From positions 56,179-120,178 of the forward strand of contig CAUJHV010000080.1 in assembly GCA_963205115.1 (NCBI GenBank): a stretch of DNA of 64,000 nucleotides, read 5' to 3'. A model generated the notes under the pieces. That model searched no databases and was not told where the DNA came from. It saw only the letters and a list, made by a program, of their open reading frames with translations. The first letter of the stretch is position 1. Every line of letters starts with the position of its first letter. A program made the position numbers and the translations under genes. Positions 7,919 to 17,469 of the stretch are shown here, in pieces. Origin of the DNA: Pseudomonadota bacterium (GTDB lineage Bacteria; Pseudomonadota; Gammaproteobacteria; Burkholderiales; Burkholderiaceae_C).

Positions 7919-8803
7919 ATGAAACTCGGATTCATCGGCCTGGGCATCATGGGCGCGCCCATGGCCGGCCACCTGCGTGCCGCCGGGCACGAACTCTTCG
8001 TCCACACGCGCTCGTCCGTGCCCGCCGCGCTGCGCGAGGCCGGCGCCGTGGCCTGCGCCGATGCGACTGCGGTCGCGCAGAAGGCCGACGTCATCTTCCT
8101 GATGCTGCCGGACACGCCCGATGTGGAACAGGTGCTGTTCGGCCACGCGGGCGTCGCCGCCGGCCTGTCGGCGGGCAAGACCGTGGTCGACATGAGCAGC
8201 ATCTCGCCGATGGCCACCAAGGCCTTCGCCGCGAAGATCGCGGCCTTGGGCGGCGACTACCTGGACGCGCCGGTCTCCGGGGGCGAAGTCGGCGCCAAGG
8301 CAGCCTCGCTGACCATCATGGTCGGCGGCAGCGAAGCCGCGTTCGCACGCGTGCTGCCGCTGTTCCAGTTGATGGGCAAGAACATCACGCACGTGGGCGG
8401 CAGCGGCGACGGGCAGACGACCAAGGTCGCCAACCAGATCATCGTGGCGCTGAACATCGCCGCCGTCAGCGAAGCGCTGGTCTTCGCGAGCAAGGCCGGA
8501 GCGGACCCGGCCAAGGTGCGCCAGGCGCTGATGGGCGGTTTTGCGTCCAGCCGCATCCTGGAAGTGCATGGCGAACGCATGATCAAGCGCAGCTTCGCGC
8601 CCGGCTTCCGCATCCGCCTGCACCAGAAGGACCTGGGCCTGGCCCTGCAGGGGGCGCGCGAACTGGGCGTGTCGCTGCCGCAGACCGCCGGCGCGGCCCA
8701 ACTCATGCAGGCCTGTGCCGCCCACGGGATGGCCGACCTGGACCACTCCGCGCTCGTCAAGGCGCTGGAGCTGCTGGCCCACCACGAGGTGGCCCAGGGC
8801 TGA
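7919..8803 (+). CDS. garR: 2-hydroxy-3-oxopropionate (tartronate semialdehyde) reductase
   Basis: A 294-residue beta-hydroxyacid dehydrogenase. It has the N-terminal dinucleotide site G-F-I-G-L-G-I-M-G (residues 4-12), the substrate loop D-A-P-V-S-G-G (116-122) and the catalytic lysine in T-K-V-A-N-Q (Lys169). It reduces tartronate semialdehyde to D-glycerate, the step after aldol cleavage of the gudD product. A-A-A-G-G-A lies before the ATG, and the gap from gudD is 32 bases, so co-transcription is likely. Related enzymes that act on 3-hydroxyisobutyrate cannot be fully excluded, but the gudD neighbour favours this call. Confidence 0.88.
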   Translation: MKLGFIGLGIMGAPMAGHLRAAGHELFVHTRSSVPAALREAGAVACADATAVAQKADVIFLMLPDTPDVEQVLFGHAGVAAGLSAGKTVVDMSSISPMATKAFAAKIAALGGDYLDAPVSGGEVGAKAASLTIMVGGSEAAFARVLPLFQLMGKNITHVGGSGDGQTTKVANQIIVALNIAAVSEALVFASKAGADPAKVRQALMGGFASSRILEVHGERMIKRSFAPGFRIRLHQKDLGLALQGARELGVSLPQTAGAAQLMQACAAHGMADLDHSALVKALELLAHHEVAQG

Positions 8804-8844
8804 TCGACCCCGAGACCTCTAACCTCGAACATACGGAGACAACG

Positions 8845-9948
8845 ATGACCCACGACAACGACCAGAGCCGCCGCCATTTCCTGAGGACCTCCGCCGGCGC
8901 CGGCCTGGCCGCGATGAGCGGCCTGGCGGCCGCGCAGGCCTTCGACTTCAAGCCGAATCAGCGCTACCCCGATCCGGCGGTCCAGATTCTCGACCCCAGC
9001 TTCGCGAAGTACCGCATCTACAGCAGCACCATCGAACAGGTCGCCACCGGCATGCGCTGGTGCGAAGGCCCGGTGTATTTCCCCGAGGGCGGCTACCTGC
9101 TGTTCAGCGACATCCCCAACAACCGCATCATGAAGTTCAGCGAGAAGGACGGCTCGGTCAGCGTCTTCCGCAGCAACGCCAACTACGCCAACGGCAACAC
9201 GCGTGACCGCCAGGGCCGCCTGATCACTTGCGAGCACTCCGTGACACGCCGCGTCACGCGCACCGAGAAGGACGGCAAGATCACCGTGCTGGCCGACGGC
9301 TTCGACGGCAAGCGGCTGAATGCGCCGAACGACATCGTGGTCAAGTCGGACGACAGCATCTGGTTTACGGACCCGCTGTTCGGCATCAATGGTGAATGGG
9401 AAGGCTCACGCGCCAAGCCCGAGCAGGCCACGACGAATGTCTACCGCATCGGCAGCGACGGCAAGATCACGGCCGTGCTGACCGAACTGGTCAATCCGAA
9501 CGGCCTGGCCTTTTCGCCCGACGAGAAGAAGCTCTACATCGTCGAATGGAAGGGCACGCCGAACCGCAGCATCTGGAGCTACGACGTCGGCGCCGACGGT
9601 GTCTCACTGTCCAACAAGACCAAGGTGGTCGATGCCGCCGACCAGGGCGCGCTGGACGGCTTCCGCGTGGACCGCGACGGCAACCTGTGGTGCGGCTGGG
9701 GCAGCAACGGCGCCTTGAACGCGGAACCCACCGACGTCGCCGGGCGCAAGGTCTACCAGCTCAAGGGTCGGTCCGAGGATCTGGACGGCGTGATGGTGTT
9801 CAGCCCGCAAGGCAAGCCGCTGGCGCACATCCGCCTGCCCGAGCGCTGCGCCAACCTGACCTTCGGCGGGCCGAAGAACAACCGCTTGTACATGACCAGC
9901 TGCCACTCGGTTTACGCGCTGTACGTGGAGGCGCACGGGGCGACCTGA
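8845..9948 (+). CDS. Tat-exported SMP-30/gluconolactonase-like lactonase
   Basis: A 367-residue protein with a twin-arginine signal (S-R-R-H-F-L-R-T-S near residue 8, cleavage after A-A-A-Q-A) and a beta-propeller of the SMP-30/gluconolactonase type. The metal-site signatures are E-G-P-V-Y-F (Glu ligand), N-A-P-N-D-I-V-V-K-S (Asn ligand), W-F-T-D-P-L-F-G and L-D-G-F-R-V-D (Asp ligand). Such enzymes open sugar lactones with a divalent cation. Periplasmic placement suggests that it converts an aldono- or aldarolactone to the free acid, which the Bug protein could then bind. It is the last gene of the sugar-acid operon and has a good ribosome site (C-G-G-A-G-A). Confidence 0.87.
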   Translation: MTHDNDQSRRHFLRTSAGAGLAAMSGLAAAQAFDFKPNQRYPDPAVQILDPSFAKYRIYSSTIEQVATGMRWCEGPVYFPEGGYLLFSDIPNNRIMKFSEKDGSVSVFRSNANYANGNTRDRQGRLITCEHSVTRRVTRTEKDGKITVLADGFDGKRLNAPNDIVVKSDDSIWFTDPLFGINGEWEGSRAKPEQATTNVYRIGSDGKITAVLTELVNPNGLAFSPDEKKLYIVEWKGTPNRSIWSYDVGADGVSLSNKTKVVDAADQGALDGFRVDRDGNLWCGWGSNGALNAEPTDVAGRKVYQLKGRSEDLDGVMVFSPQGKPLAHIRLPERCANLTFGGPKNNRLYMTSCHSVYALYVEAHGAT

Positions 9949-10030
9949 TCGTTCACGTCTTGCGGCGGAGGGAGGCGCGCACAAGGACGCAAGCGAGCGA
10001 TGGCTCGCCTGCCCTGCACGGGCCTTCCCT

Positions 10031-10243
10031 CTAAGGCCGATGCCCCAGCAGCCGGGCCGGCAGCATGAGCACCGCCCGCAGCAGCGCAAATACCGCATCC
10101 ACGATCAGGCCCAACAGCCGGAACGGCAAGCCCAGCAGCCAGATCAGCGGCGCCAGGATCAGCAGCGCCAGTGCGACGGGCCATGACAGCACCAGCAGCA
10201 CGCACCAGCCCACCAACAGAATGGCGGTGGTCATGGCGCTCAT
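10031..10243 (-). CDS. very small hydrophobic membrane protein
   Basis: A 70-residue protein that is almost entirely hydrophobic, with segments about 6-36 and 42-62 and a short basic tail (A-R-L-L-G-H-R-P). The ATG overlaps the stop codon of the upstream small gene (A-T-G-A), which supports real translation by coupling. No family is recognised. It may be an assembly or stress-related membrane peptide, but nothing in the sequence says which. Confidence 0.6.
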   Translation of the reverse strand: MSAMTTAILLVGWCVLLVLSWPVALALLILAPLIWLLGLPFRLLGLIVDAVFALLRAVLMLPARLLGHRP

Positions 10244-10389
10244 GCCCTGGTCGCTGCCACCTGGGCGAGCACCGGGTCGGCGATCGGGGTCTGGGCCTTT
10301 GCCAGGTGGTCGATCCCGGCCAGCACGCCCACGGTCATCAGGGCGGCCAGGCCGAGGGAGAGGAACTGGCTGAAGAGGCGGGTCTGCAT
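10240..10389 (-). CDS. 49-residue peptide with one membrane or signal segment
   Basis: Starts at the ATG at 10389, which has G-G-A-G-A-C eight bases upstream; a longer reading frame exists but lacks a start signal. Residues about 7-27 (L-F-S-Q-F-L-S-L-G-L-A-A-L-M-T-V-G-V-L-A) form a signal peptide or anchor, and A-K-A-Q-T could be a cleavage site. The remainder is 18 residues long. The stop overlaps the start of the next small membrane gene by four bases, so the two form a tiny operon. Function unknown. Confidence 0.6.
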   Translation of the reverse strand: MQTRLFSQFLSLGLAALMTVGVLAGIDHLAKAQTPIADPVLAQVAATRA

Positions 10390-10796
10390 GGCGTGTCTCC
10401 GGTGCGGGTGAAGAAGCGATGGGTGGATCTTCGGCGCGCAGGGCCGCCCGTGCGAGCGGCGTGCGACGAATGGCAGAAGACGCGTCCTGAACTGCGCGAA
10501 TCCCGGATCACCCGCAGAGGGATTCGGGGCCGCCTTGGCGATGCGGCGGCGTTGCGCGGTTGCGCGGTTGCGCCGATGCACCCCAACGGTCGTCAGCAAT
10601 GGCTGTCAGCTGCCTTGCTCAACCCGCCGGCGCGCCCGCGATGTCCCCCACCACCCGCGCCCCTACGCGCATCGCACCGCCGGGCAGGTGGGCCAGCGGC
10701 AGGTTTTCGATGTCGACGAGCTTCAGGCTGCGCGCATCGGCACCGGCACCGGCACCGGCAGCACATCGCGTGGTGCGCGGCGTCGGCACGGCGGCT
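10390..10796. other. 407-base non-coding stretch with gene relic and GGCACC repeat
   Basis: Between the start of the 49-residue gene and the end of the sigma-54 activator gene. It holds the hydantoinase A relic described separately (10618-10745) and, directly after it, three or four copies of GGCACC (about 10737-10758). The part nearest 10390 must hold the promoter of the small-gene pair, but I see no convincing hexamers. Confidence 0.6.
10618..10745 (-). pseudogene. relic of the 3' end of a hydantoinase A gene
   Basis: These 128 bases match the last 42 codons and stop of the intact hydantoinase A gene (14686-14813) with about nine mismatches and no gaps, that is about 93 percent identity. 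Read on the minus strand it would encode ...K-L-V-D-I-E-N-L-P-L-A-H-L-P-G-G-A-M-R-V-G-A-R-V-V... and the same stop, with three residue changes. There is no upstream part of the gene here; a GGCACC repeat replaces it. The relic and the intact gene end lie in the same orientation on either side of the acoR-aldehyde dehydrogenase block. Confidence 0.85.
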
Positions 10797-12734
10797 TCAG
10801 CTCCGCTTCAAGTTGCGCAACTTGCGGTAGAGCGTATTGCGGCTGATGCCCAGGCGCCGCGCCGCCTCGGACATGTTGCCGCCACTGCTGCTCAGCACCT
10901 GTTCGATGCAGCGGTCGGCCTGCATGCGCAGGTCGGTCTGCGCATCCTCGATGGGGCGCGCGCGCCGCAGAGAGACCAGGTCTTCAGCCAGATCCTCCGG
11001 CAGGTGGCTCCAGTCGATGGTGGTTTCGTCCTCGCCGAGCAGCGCACAGGCGGTGCGCAGCACGTTGCCGAGCTGGCGCAGGTTGCCGGGCCAGTGGTGC
11101 GTGGCAAACGCGGCGGCGACGGCGGGTGCCAGCACCAGCGGGCGGCCGGGTTCGATCTCGCGCAGCATCGCGTTCACGAGTGTCGTCTGGTCGCTACGGT
11201 CACGCAGCGCAGGCAGCGACAGGCTCAGGCCATTGACGCGGTAGTACAAGTCCTCGCGGAATCGACCGCCTTCGACTTCGTTGCGAAGGCGCCGGTGCGT
11301 CGCGCAGATCAGCTGAAAGTCCACATCCACGGGCTTGCCACCGCCCAGCGGAACGACCTGGCGCTCCTGGAGCACGCGCAGCAAGCGCGCCTGCATCGCC
11401 AGCGGCATGTCGCCGATCTCGTCCAGGAACAGCGTGCCGCCGTGTGCCTCACGGATGCGCCCTGGTGCACCGTCGCGGCTGGCGCCGGTAAAGGCGCCCG
11501 GTCGATAGCCGAAGAGCTCGGCCTCGATCAGCGTGTCGGGCAGGGCCGCGCAGTTGACGGCGACAAAAGGCTTGCTGCGGCGTGACCCGCTGCGCTGCAC
11601 GGCGCGGGCGAAGACTTCCTTGCCCACACCCGACTCGCCCTGCAGCAGCAAGGCGATCGGCTTGTCCAGCACGCGCCGGGCGCGGTCGATGGCCATCTGC
11701 ATCGCACTGTCTCCAGTGTCCAGCGAGGCCAGCGCATCGACCGGCCGCGCGGCGAGTTCGGTCGCACCCGCACGCGCGAAGGTCGGCACGCGCACGGTGC
11801 GGCCCAGGTCCAGGCGTGCCCACAGATCGGCACCGTCGCGCCGGCGAACGGCACAGGGACTGCGCGTTGCAGCGCCGCGGCCGCCGAGCAGCGTGGCAAG
11901 GTCCACCGCCAGCGCGCGCTCGATCGTCGTCGTGCCGATGGCCGCGCGCGTCAAGTGCAGCATCTCGAGCGCCGCGGTGGTGGCGCCGACGATCCACCCG
12001 TCTTCCGACAGCGCCACCAGGCCTTCGGTGACCGTGCCCAGGCCCTCGGCTTGGCTGTGGATGCGCAGCTTCAGGCCGGCGCCGTGGCGCGTGTCGAACA
12101 ACTGATGCTCGATCATGCGGGCGCCCGAGCGCACCAATCCCAAGGTGTGGCGGTGGTAAGCGCGTCGGTCGCCCGAGATGTCCAGCACACCCAGCAGCTG
12201 CCCCGAGGCATCGGCGATCGGCGCGGCGGCGCAGGTGAGGAAACCGTTGCGTTCCAGATAGTGCTCGCCGCCGTGCACGACGACCGGCGCGTCCTCGGCG
12301 AGCGCCGTGCCGATGGCGTTGGTGCCGCGCCACTGCTCACTCCAGACAGCGCCCGGCCGCAAGGCGACGCGCGCCGCGCGGTCGGCAAAGCCGAGGTCGC
12401 CCATCGAGTGCAGCAGCATGCCTTGCGGGTCGGCCAGCACCACGATGCTGTCGCTCTCGTGGATCTGTTCGTTCAGGAATGCCATCACCGGCTTGGCGTG
12501 CGACACCAACGTGCGGCGATGGTCGAGCGCACGGGCCAGCTGGACCGACGAGGCGTGCGGCGTGCCCGGGGTGCGGCCGTCGGGCGCCAGACCATGGCGC
12601 TGGCTGCGCAGCCAGCGCGCGTGCAGGACCGGTGCCAGCAGGCCGTCAGCCAGCGATCCGGTGTCCAGCCACTGGCGGCGGGCAATGCGCAGGCGGTCGG
12701 CCGGCGACGGCGGGGCAATGGCAAGGGATGTCAC
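10797..12734 (-). CDS. AcoR-type sigma-54-dependent activator
   Basis: A 645-residue enhancer-binding protein. The N-terminal half has the GAF domain of AcoR-like regulators (W-S-E-Q-W-R-G-T-N-A-I-G-T-A-L at about 110-125, then L-L-G-V-L-D-I-S-G-D). The AAA+ domain (about 335-560) has Walker A G-E-S-G-V-G-K-E, the sigma-54 contact loop G-A-F-T-G-A and Walker B L-F-L-D-E-I-G-D. A Fis-type helix-turn-helix closes the protein (M-S-E-A-A-R-R-L-G-I-S-R-N-T-L-Y-R). AcoR-like proteins sense acetoin, aldehydes or alcohols. It is divergent from an aldehyde dehydrogenase gene with a sigma-54 promoter, which it most likely activates. Confidence 0.92.
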   Translation of the reverse strand: MTSLAIAPPSPADRLRIARRQWLDTGSLADGLLAPVLHARWLRSQRHGLAPDGRTPGTPHASSVQLARALDHRRTLVSHAKPVMAFLNEQIHESDSIVVLADPQGMLLHSMGDLGFADRAARVALRPGAVWSEQWRGTNAIGTALAEDAPVVVHGGEHYLERNGFLTCAAAPIADASGQLLGVLDISGDRRAYHRHTLGLVRSGARMIEHQLFDTRHGAGLKLRIHSQAEGLGTVTEGLVALSEDGWIVGATTAALEMLHLTRAAIGTTTIERALAVDLATLLGGRGAATRSPCAVRRRDGADLWARLDLGRTVRVPTFARAGATELAARPVDALASLDTGDSAMQMAIDRARRVLDKPIALLLQGESGVGKEVFARAVQRSGSRRSKPFVAVNCAALPDTLIEAELFGYRPGAFTGASRDGAPGRIREAHGGTLFLDEIGDMPLAMQARLLRVLQERQVVPLGGGKPVDVDFQLICATHRRLRNEVEGGRFREDLYYRVNGLSLSLPALRDRSDQTTLVNAMLREIEPGRPLVLAPAVAAAFATHHWPGNLRQLGNVLRTACALLGEDETTIDWSHLPEDLAEDLVSLRRARPIEDAQTDLRMQADRCIEQVLSSSGGNMSEAARRLGISRNTLYRKLRNLKRS

Positions 12735-13050
12735 GCGTCAAGTCTCCTTCGGGGCGGCCATCGTGGGCTCTGTGTCTCGTGCGCGCACGTTTGACAAGCC
12801 ACAGACTATCCGACAGGCGGCGTCTGCCAAGCCATCGCGCACAAACCCGGCGTGCACTGTCCCGTTCAGTGACAGTTGCTGTCCCGCGGCACGGACGACA
12901 CCGCACGCTCAGACCGCCAGGGCGGCCCTTTGTGGCGGATTGCGGGTGATCGGCGCCAGGCTGCCCTGGCACGCTCGATGCAAAGGGACACCCCCCGGAT
13001 CCGCGCGGCATCCGGTTTGCGCGGCTTTCAACCCCTTTCGGAGACAAGTC
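12735..13050 (+). promoter_or_regulatory. intergenic control region between activator and aldehyde dehydrogenase
   Basis: A 316-base gap. Near its middle are ACTGTC-N9-GACAGT (12856-12876) and TGTCCCG twice, 22 bases apart (12858 and 12880). These are candidate binding sites for the activator, about 90-110 bases before the -24 box, a usual distance for an enhancer-type site. The rest shows nothing else that I can name. Confidence 0.5.
12967..12982 (+). promoter_or_regulatory. sigma-54 (-24/-12) promoter of the aldehyde dehydrogenase gene
   Basis: TGGCACGCTCGATGCA matches the consensus TGGCACG-N4-TTGC(A/T) at every conserved base but one (A for the first T of the -12 box). The GG and GC pairs are exactly 12 bases apart. 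A start near 12993 would give a leader of about 58 bases before the ATG at 13051. The divergent AcoR-type activator supports this reading. Confidence 0.82.
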
Positions 13051-14555
<1,505 letters not shown>

Positions 14556-14571
<16 letters not shown>

Positions 14572-14655
14572 AAGAAGAAGGCCGGCGCCTCATGAGACAC
14601 GCTGGGTTTCTTCTGAAAGAAGGGAGCCGGCGCCCCACGAGACACGCTGGGCTTC
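14556..14655. repeat. 45-base tandem repeat at the end of the aldehyde dehydrogenase gene
   Basis: A unit beginning GCTGGGCTTCTTCTGAAAGA starts at 14556, 14601 and (partly) 14646, a strict 45-base period with about 2.2 copies. The first copy includes the last codons and stop of the aldehyde dehydrogenase gene, so the gene's end has been copied downstream. Each full unit contains two hairpin-forming stretches, CTTCT-TCTGA-AGAAG and the self-complementary GCCGGCGCC area. Confidence 0.8.
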
Positions 14656-14686
14656 CGATGAGCCCGCGTGTCCCATCGCGCGAGGC

Positions 14687-16237
14687 TCAACCCGCCGGCG
14701 CGCCCGCGATATCGCCCACCACCCGCGCCCGCACACGCATCGCGCCGCCGGGCAGGTAGGCCAGCGGCAGGTCTTCGATGTCGACCAGCTTCAGGCTGCG
14801 CGCATCGGCACCCGCATGCACGGCGCGCTCTTCGGCCAGGGTCTTGGCGTCGGCCATCGCGCGTTCGCGGCTGACGTTGGTGAAGACCTGGTCGATCTCG
14901 CCCGAGACCTGGGCGATGGCCGCGCCCACGGCATTCGCCACGGACGCATGCTCCACGTGCAGCACGCGGCCCACGCCGGCCAGTTTTTCGGGGATCAGGA
15001 AGGCGCCGCCGCCCGCGGCGATGAGGGTCACGTCGTCGGCCTGCGTCTTCATGCGGTCGATGCCCTCTTCCAGCATCGCATTGATGCGCGCCAGCGTCTG
15101 CTTCACCAGCGCCGGCGACAGGTGCTTGACGCGTCCCTTGTCGCCCAGCTGGATGAGGCCCGCGGCCACGCCGATGTCGGTGGTGGTGAGCGTGTCGCCG
15201 CCGAAGACCAGGGCCTTCTCGGGCAGGCGGAAACCCACGCTGCGCGGGCCCACGCCGAAAGGTTCTTCGCTGACGATGGAGCCGCCGCCCAGGCCCAGCG
15301 ACAGCAGGTCGGGCATGCGGAACAGGGTGCGCACGCCGCCAATTTCCACCACGTTATTGGCCTCGCGCGGGAAACCGTGCACCAGGCAGCCGATGTCGCT
15401 GGTGGTGCCGCCCACGTCCACCACCATCGCGTCATCCAGGCGGCTGAGGAAGGCCGCGCCGCGCATGCTGTTGGTCGGGCCGCTGGCGAAGCTGTAGACC
15501 GGGAATTCGGCCGCCACCTCGGCCAGCATCACGGTGCCGTCGTTCTGGGTCAGGTAGAACGGCGCCTGGATGCCGCTGGCGCGCAGCGCGTTCTTGAAGG
15601 CCTCGATGGTGGACACGCCCAGGGGCGCGAGACAGGCATTGAGCAGCGTGACGTTCTCGCGCTCCAGCAGGCCCATGCGGCCCAGGCGGTGCGACAGCGT
15701 GATCGACAGGCCCGGGTCGACCTCACGGACGATTTCCGCGGCGCGCAGTTCGTGCTCCGCCGTCAGCGGCGAGAAGGTAGCGGTGATGCCCACCGTGCGC
15801 ACGCCACTGTCGCGGATGCGCTGCGCGGCTTCACGCACCGCCGCCTCGTCCAGCGGCATGAACAATCGGCCGTCGTACTCGTGTCCGCCCTCGACCATGA
15901 AACTCAGCGGGTTCACCGCCTCGCGCAGGTCGCGTGGCCAGTCGATCATCGGCGTGAGCGATTGCGAGGCCGGCAGGCTGATGCGCAGCGCGGCCACGCG
16001 CACGAGATCGCGCCGCTGAACCACGGCGTTGACGAAATGCGTGGTGCCGATCATCACGGCGTCCAGTCCCTGCTGCGCCTGCGGCCCCACCTGGGCCACC
16101 AGCTTCTGCAGGCTCTGCACCACGCCGCCCATCACGTCTGCCGTGGTGGGCACCTTCACGGCGCCGATCACGGCGTTGTCCTGCACCAGCACGGCGTCCG
16201 TGTTGGTGCCGCCCACGTCGATACCGATGCGCTTCAT
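14687..16237 (-). CDS. hydantoinase/oxoprolinase A-type ATPase
   Basis: A 516-residue protein of the HyuA family, with the actin-like ATPase start R-I-G-I-D-V-G-G-T-N-T-D-A-V-L and a second phosphate loop V-V-D-V-G-G-T-T-S-D-I-G at mid-chain, plus G-L-G-G-G-S-I and A-A-G-G-G-A-F-L-I-P. The family hydrolyses cyclic amides such as hydantoins or 5-oxoproline at the cost of ATP. At this length it corresponds to the A subunit only, and no B subunit gene is seen. It overlaps the DUF917 gene by four bases (A-T-G-A), and that pairing is common in bacteria. The real substrate is unknown. Its last 42 codons occur again at 10618-10745 as a relic. Confidence 0.85.
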   Translation of the reverse strand: MKRIGIDVGGTNTDAVLVQDNAVIGAVKVPTTADVMGGVVQSLQKLVAQVGPQAQQGLDAVMIGTTHFVNAVVQRRDLVRVAALRISLPASQSLTPMIDWPRDLREAVNPLSFMVEGGHEYDGRLFMPLDEAAVREAAQRIRDSGVRTVGITATFSPLTAEHELRAAEIVREVDPGLSITLSHRLGRMGLLERENVTLLNACLAPLGVSTIEAFKNALRASGIQAPFYLTQNDGTVMLAEVAAEFPVYSFASGPTNSMRGAAFLSRLDDAMVVDVGGTTSDIGCLVHGFPREANNVVEIGGVRTLFRMPDLLSLGLGGGSIVSEEPFGVGPRSVGFRLPEKALVFGGDTLTTTDIGVAAGLIQLGDKGRVKHLSPALVKQTLARINAMLEEGIDRMKTQADDVTLIAAGGGAFLIPEKLAGVGRVLHVEHASVANAVGAAIAQVSGEIDQVFTNVSRERAMADAKTLAEERAVHAGADARSLKLVDIEDLPLAYLPGGAMRVRARVVGDIAGAPAG

Positions 16238-17349
16238 GCGGAGGCTCCTTCGGCCGTGGCGGCAGCCGCCGGTGCGGCGAAGACCGAGGTGAAATCGATG
16301 TCGTAGCCGAAGGCCCGCGGGCCCACGTGCTGCAAGCCCTTGGGGCTGGTGAGCACGGGCGGCGCCGGCAGCGCGATGACGGTCACACGCTGGCCGTAGC
16401 GCAAGGTCTCGGTGCCGATGGCGTCGCCGCTGACGCTGTCGAGCACGCAGATGAGGTCAGGCGTCATCACCACCGGCCGGCCGTCGACGGTGCCCACGGT
16501 GAATTCGTTCTGGAAGTCCAGCACCAGCGTGCGGCCGCGGTCGGCGTCCAGGCCTTCGATGTGCGCCTTGCCGCGCAGGAAACCTTCGGTCGCGCGGCGC
16601 TGGATGTCGCTGATCTTGCCGCGGAAGACCTGCTGGCCGCCTTCGTGCTGCAGCACCGCCGCGATGGGGTCGGCGTGCTCGCGGCGCGCGCGCAGCACGG
16701 CCTGCCCCAGGCGGATGGCCTTGGTCGTCGTGTAGTGGATGCCCCAGTCCTTCACCTCGCGACCGGTGCGCGGCGCCTTGCACGTGCTGGCGATGCTGCC
16801 CAGCTCCACGCAGACCTTGCGGCCGATGCGCTCCATCCACTTCCAGCTGGTCACCTTGTGGATGACGACCTCGTGCCCGCGCACATCGGCCAGGCTCATC
16901 GGGTACATCGGCAGGTCACCGATGGCGAAGCTGGTCATCTGCGCCTCGGGGTACGCGCGGCCCATCGCGTCGGCGTCCACCACGGGAATGTTCAGCTGCG
17001 CGGCCACCAGCAGCGGCTGCAGGCCGTTGCCGCCGCCGATCTCCACGCTCATCACGGCGCGGAAGCGCCGGCCGAGCAGCTCTTCCATCATCGCCACGGC
17101 GCGGCCGGCGGTGGCCGGATCGTTCAGCCGCTCCTGGCCCACCAGCGGCGCACCCATGTTGGAGACCACGGCCACCAGGTCGTCGTCGGCCAGGTCCATG
17201 GGGTCCATCAGGCGGATGCGGGCGCCGTCCTCGTAGAGCTTGCGGCAATTGAGGTAGTTCAGGTAGGGGCTGCCGCCGCCGCCGGTGCCCAGGATCCAGG
17301 CGCCGATGGCCAGGGGCTCGATCTCGTCGGCCGCGATCTCACGCTGCAT
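16234..17349 (-). CDS. DUF917 family protein
   Basis: A 371-residue protein of the DUF917 family, whose members sit beside HyuA-type proteins. Recognisable parts are I-G-A-W-I-L-G-T-G-G-G-G-S-P-Y (near 16-30), V-S-N-M-G-A-P-L-V-G-Q-E, E-I-G-G-G-N-G and V-V-D-A-D-A-M-G-R-A-Y-P-E. The glycine-rich N terminus and the D-A-D-x-M-G-R motif are the family signature. I start it at the ATG at 17349; the reading frame stays open much further upstream, but that DNA lies under the divergent AroM-LuxR gene. The stop overlaps the hydantoinase start. The two proteins probably act together on one cyclic or amide substrate. Biochemical role not established. Confidence 0.85.
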   Translation of the reverse strand: MQREIAADEIEPLAIGAWILGTGGGGSPYLNYLNCRKLYEDGARIRLMDPMDLADDDLVAVVSNMGAPLVGQERLNDPATAGRAVAMMEELLGRRFRAVMSVEIGGGNGLQPLLVAAQLNIPVVDADAMGRAYPEAQMTSFAIGDLPMYPMSLADVRGHEVVIHKVTSWKWMERIGRKVCVELGSIASTCKAPRTGREVKDWGIHYTTTKAIRLGQAVLRARREHADPIAAVLQHEGGQQVFRGKISDIQRRATEGFLRGKAHIEGLDADRGRTLVLDFQNEFTVGTVDGRPVVMTPDLICVLDSVSGDAIGTETLRYGQRVTVIALPAPPVLTSPKGLQHVGPRAFGYDIDFTSVFAAPAAAATAEGASA

Positions 17350-17428
17350 GGGGTTCTCGTACTTTCTGGCACCGTTGACGATGGGCGGCACGCTAACGCG
17401 ACCGGCCGGGCCTGATCTATCCGGTTGC

Positions 17429-17436
17429 CTACGTAG
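17429..17436. promoter_or_regulatory. CTACGTAG palindrome in the divergent promoter region
   Basis: A perfect eight-base palindrome in the 120-base gap between the DUF917 and AroM-LuxR genes. Such short TA-centred palindromes are typical of LuxR/NarL-type half-site pairs, so it may be where the adjacent LuxR-type protein binds. Weak evidence from one site. Confidence 0.3.
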
Positions 17437-17469
17437 CCGTCGCTGGCCACGGCATACACTGCGTCGACC

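Noticed and set aside
14816..16306. 496-codon open frame opposite hydantoinase A
   Set aside because: Antisense composition, no motifs, and it crosses the boundary between hydantoinase and DUF917.
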